Positions 63,018 to 64,000 of a stretch of DNA of 64,000 nucleotides are shown here, piece after piece (the stretch's first letter is position 1; every line of letters begins with the position of its first letter). The stretch comes from Ceratobasidium sp. AG-K (Eukaryota > Basidiomycota > Agaricomycetes > Cantharellales > Ceratobasidiaceae): positions 1,054,001 to 1,118,000 of the forward strand of contig JAWNGF010000011.1 in NCBI GenBank assembly GCA_037039685.1, written 5' to 3'. Under the pieces are notes generated by a model that searched no databases, was not told the origin of the DNA, and was given only the letters and a program-made list of their open reading frames with translations. Both the position numbers and the translations under genes were made by a program.

Positions 63018-63762
63018 GGTCTGGCCAGCAAAAATAAAAACAAGAAAACGAAAGTGCAGGGCAAAAGAAAGTGCTTATCCCCGATGGGCCTAGCTAATGA
63101 AAAAACGACGGATGATTACCAGCGCAAGCTTCCGATCATGCTCGCACGCGGTCGGGGAGAGGCGACCTAAAATCGACACCAAGGCACGTTATATAGGCTA
63201 ACCAGGCGCAGCAGAAGTTGTATGCGTACGAAGCACAGAGATTCTCAATTGGTCGCCCAGCAACAGCCAGTTGGGAGGTTCGCAGAATCAAGAGGATACC
63301 GCGGCGAGGGATTTGACTTTGGTGGGAATGAAAGAGAATTACCAGAGTGGGCTCGGCCGCCATGAGGTATTTAGGGAGAGAGAAAAAAGGGCCACATGGG
63401 AAGGGCTCAAAGTAAGAAGTGATCTGTTGATAGTCCATTGATACAGGCGGTGGATCAAACAGTGATCTTAGGCAGTAAGGATGCCGAAACGGTCGATTAC
63501 CATAGTTACGGCCGCTGAAGACCGATTTGTTTTAAGAAATATGAAGTATTCCCTCCAAGGTAGGGGAGGTGTGACGGTGGCCAAGCACAACCTGATTTGG
63601 GGTAGTGATGGGAATCAGCGGGGAAATGCGTGGAAATAGTCCTGTAATTAAGATATCCGCGTAAGCAGAATGTCCACGTAATAACTATGGTTAGATTAGA
63701 TTAGATGATGGTTGTACCCCACATCCAAATCGCGTCCACCACCGGGCGACTCTAGCCCAAAC
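63018..63762. other. Divergent promoter region
   Basis: Shared upstream region of the membrane-protein gene (-) and the TOR-like gene (+). No gene supported; a short TTAGA repeat run occurs near 63690-63705. Confidence 0.55.
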
Positions 63763-64000
63763 ATGGACTCGGTGCTTCCTACTTCACTCAACGACATCTT
63801 CAATGGTCTCAAGAGCGCGTAAGCAAATGCACATTATTTTTGTCTAGATCGGGTCTAATGGTGGCACAGTGATGGCGAGACCCGGGCGGTTGCCGGAACT
63901 CAGCTCACGGAATATGTAAGAAATCCATATTATTATTCGCGCGCGGCTGACTGGTTCCAGGTCATTACTGCTGCCGGAGACGAGGTCGACGACTATGAAA
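63763..64000 (+). CDS. Probable TOR kinase, N-terminal fragment (cut by window edge)
   Basis: Exons 63763-63818, 63870-63915 and 63961 onward encode MDSVLPTSLNDIFNGLKSAD, then GETRAVAGTQLTEYVITAAG and DEVDDYE, still open at the window end. The pattern IFNGLKSxDxETRxxAxxxLxxYV matches the first HEAT-repeat helices of TOR, the PI3K-related kinase that couples nutrients to growth. Only 47 residues are visible, and the kinase and FRB domains lie outside, so the call rests on the N-terminal pattern alone. Introns are 51 and 45 nt with good GT-AG sites. Confidence 0.6.

Overview
The window is nuclear DNA from a filamentous basidiomycete. Its genes are split by many very short introns (mostly 45-65 nt, GT-AG, often with a CTAAC-type branch site), and housekeeping proteins have a fungal look. 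A long membrane protein carries DUF6535, a domain family largely confined to Agaricomycetes. Very intron-dense genes with micro-exons, together with DUF6535, would fit a Rhizoctonia-like (Cantharellales) genome. That assignment is inference; the sequence alone does not prove a species.

Layout. 0-0.43 kb: small coiled-coil ORF (-). 0.43-4.6 kb: no convincing gene; GC-rich, with diverged direct repeats and a 29-bp-arm hairpin. 4.7-5.9 kb: candidate small secreted protein (+) and a decayed two-exon ORF. 6.6-7.8 kb: alpha/beta hydrolase (+). 8.2-8.9 kb: Hsp20 chaperone (-). 10.0-12.2 kb: URI/Bud27-like DUF3835 protein without a visible prefoldin domain (+). 12.4-14.0 kb: acetohydroxyacid reductoisomerase Ilv5 (+). 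14.3-15.8 kb: nitronate monooxygenase (+). 16.5-18.2 kb: WD40 mRNA-export factor Rae1/Gle2 (-). 20.1-21.3 kb: C2H2 transcription factor (+). 23.2-24.9 kb: Hst3/Hst4-type sirtuin (-), head to head with 25.1-25.5 kb: Sem1/Dss1 (+). 25.8-28.3 kb: 22-exon MFS transporter (-), followed by 29.0-31.5 kb: its tandem duplicate, now a pseudogene. 32.0 kb: tRNA-Arg(CCU) with intron (+). 34.1-34.6 kb: small CRIB-domain protein (-). 35.1-37.6 kb: DEAD-box helicase Dbp2/p68 with a long, conserved-position intron (-). 37.6-47.9 kb: about 10 kb gene desert. 47.9-53.0 kb: 1,524-aa DUF6535 membrane protein with RS-like tandem repeats (+). 53.5-55.6 kb: PHD-finger protein (-). 57.7-60.4 kb: HAM1-like lipid-binding-fold protein (-). 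61.1-63.0 kb: single-pass membrane protein (-). 63.8-64.0 kb: first three exons of a probable TOR kinase gene (+), cut by the window edge.

The functional genes are mostly unrelated housekeeping genes (amino-acid synthesis, nuclear export, RNA helicase, proteasome/TREX-2 subunit, chromatin, growth control). They form no operon or obvious metabolic cluster. The accessory parts are the transporter duplication, the DUF6535 gene next to the desert, and the small secreted protein. I found no intact transposon, CRISPR array or rRNA. The most unusual observations concern gene architecture: coding micro-exons of 5, 7 and 9 nt, GC-AG introns, a possible 20-nt intron, and a start codon alone on its exon. 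Exon boundaries below were inferred by hand from splice consensus, reading frame and remembered family patterns.
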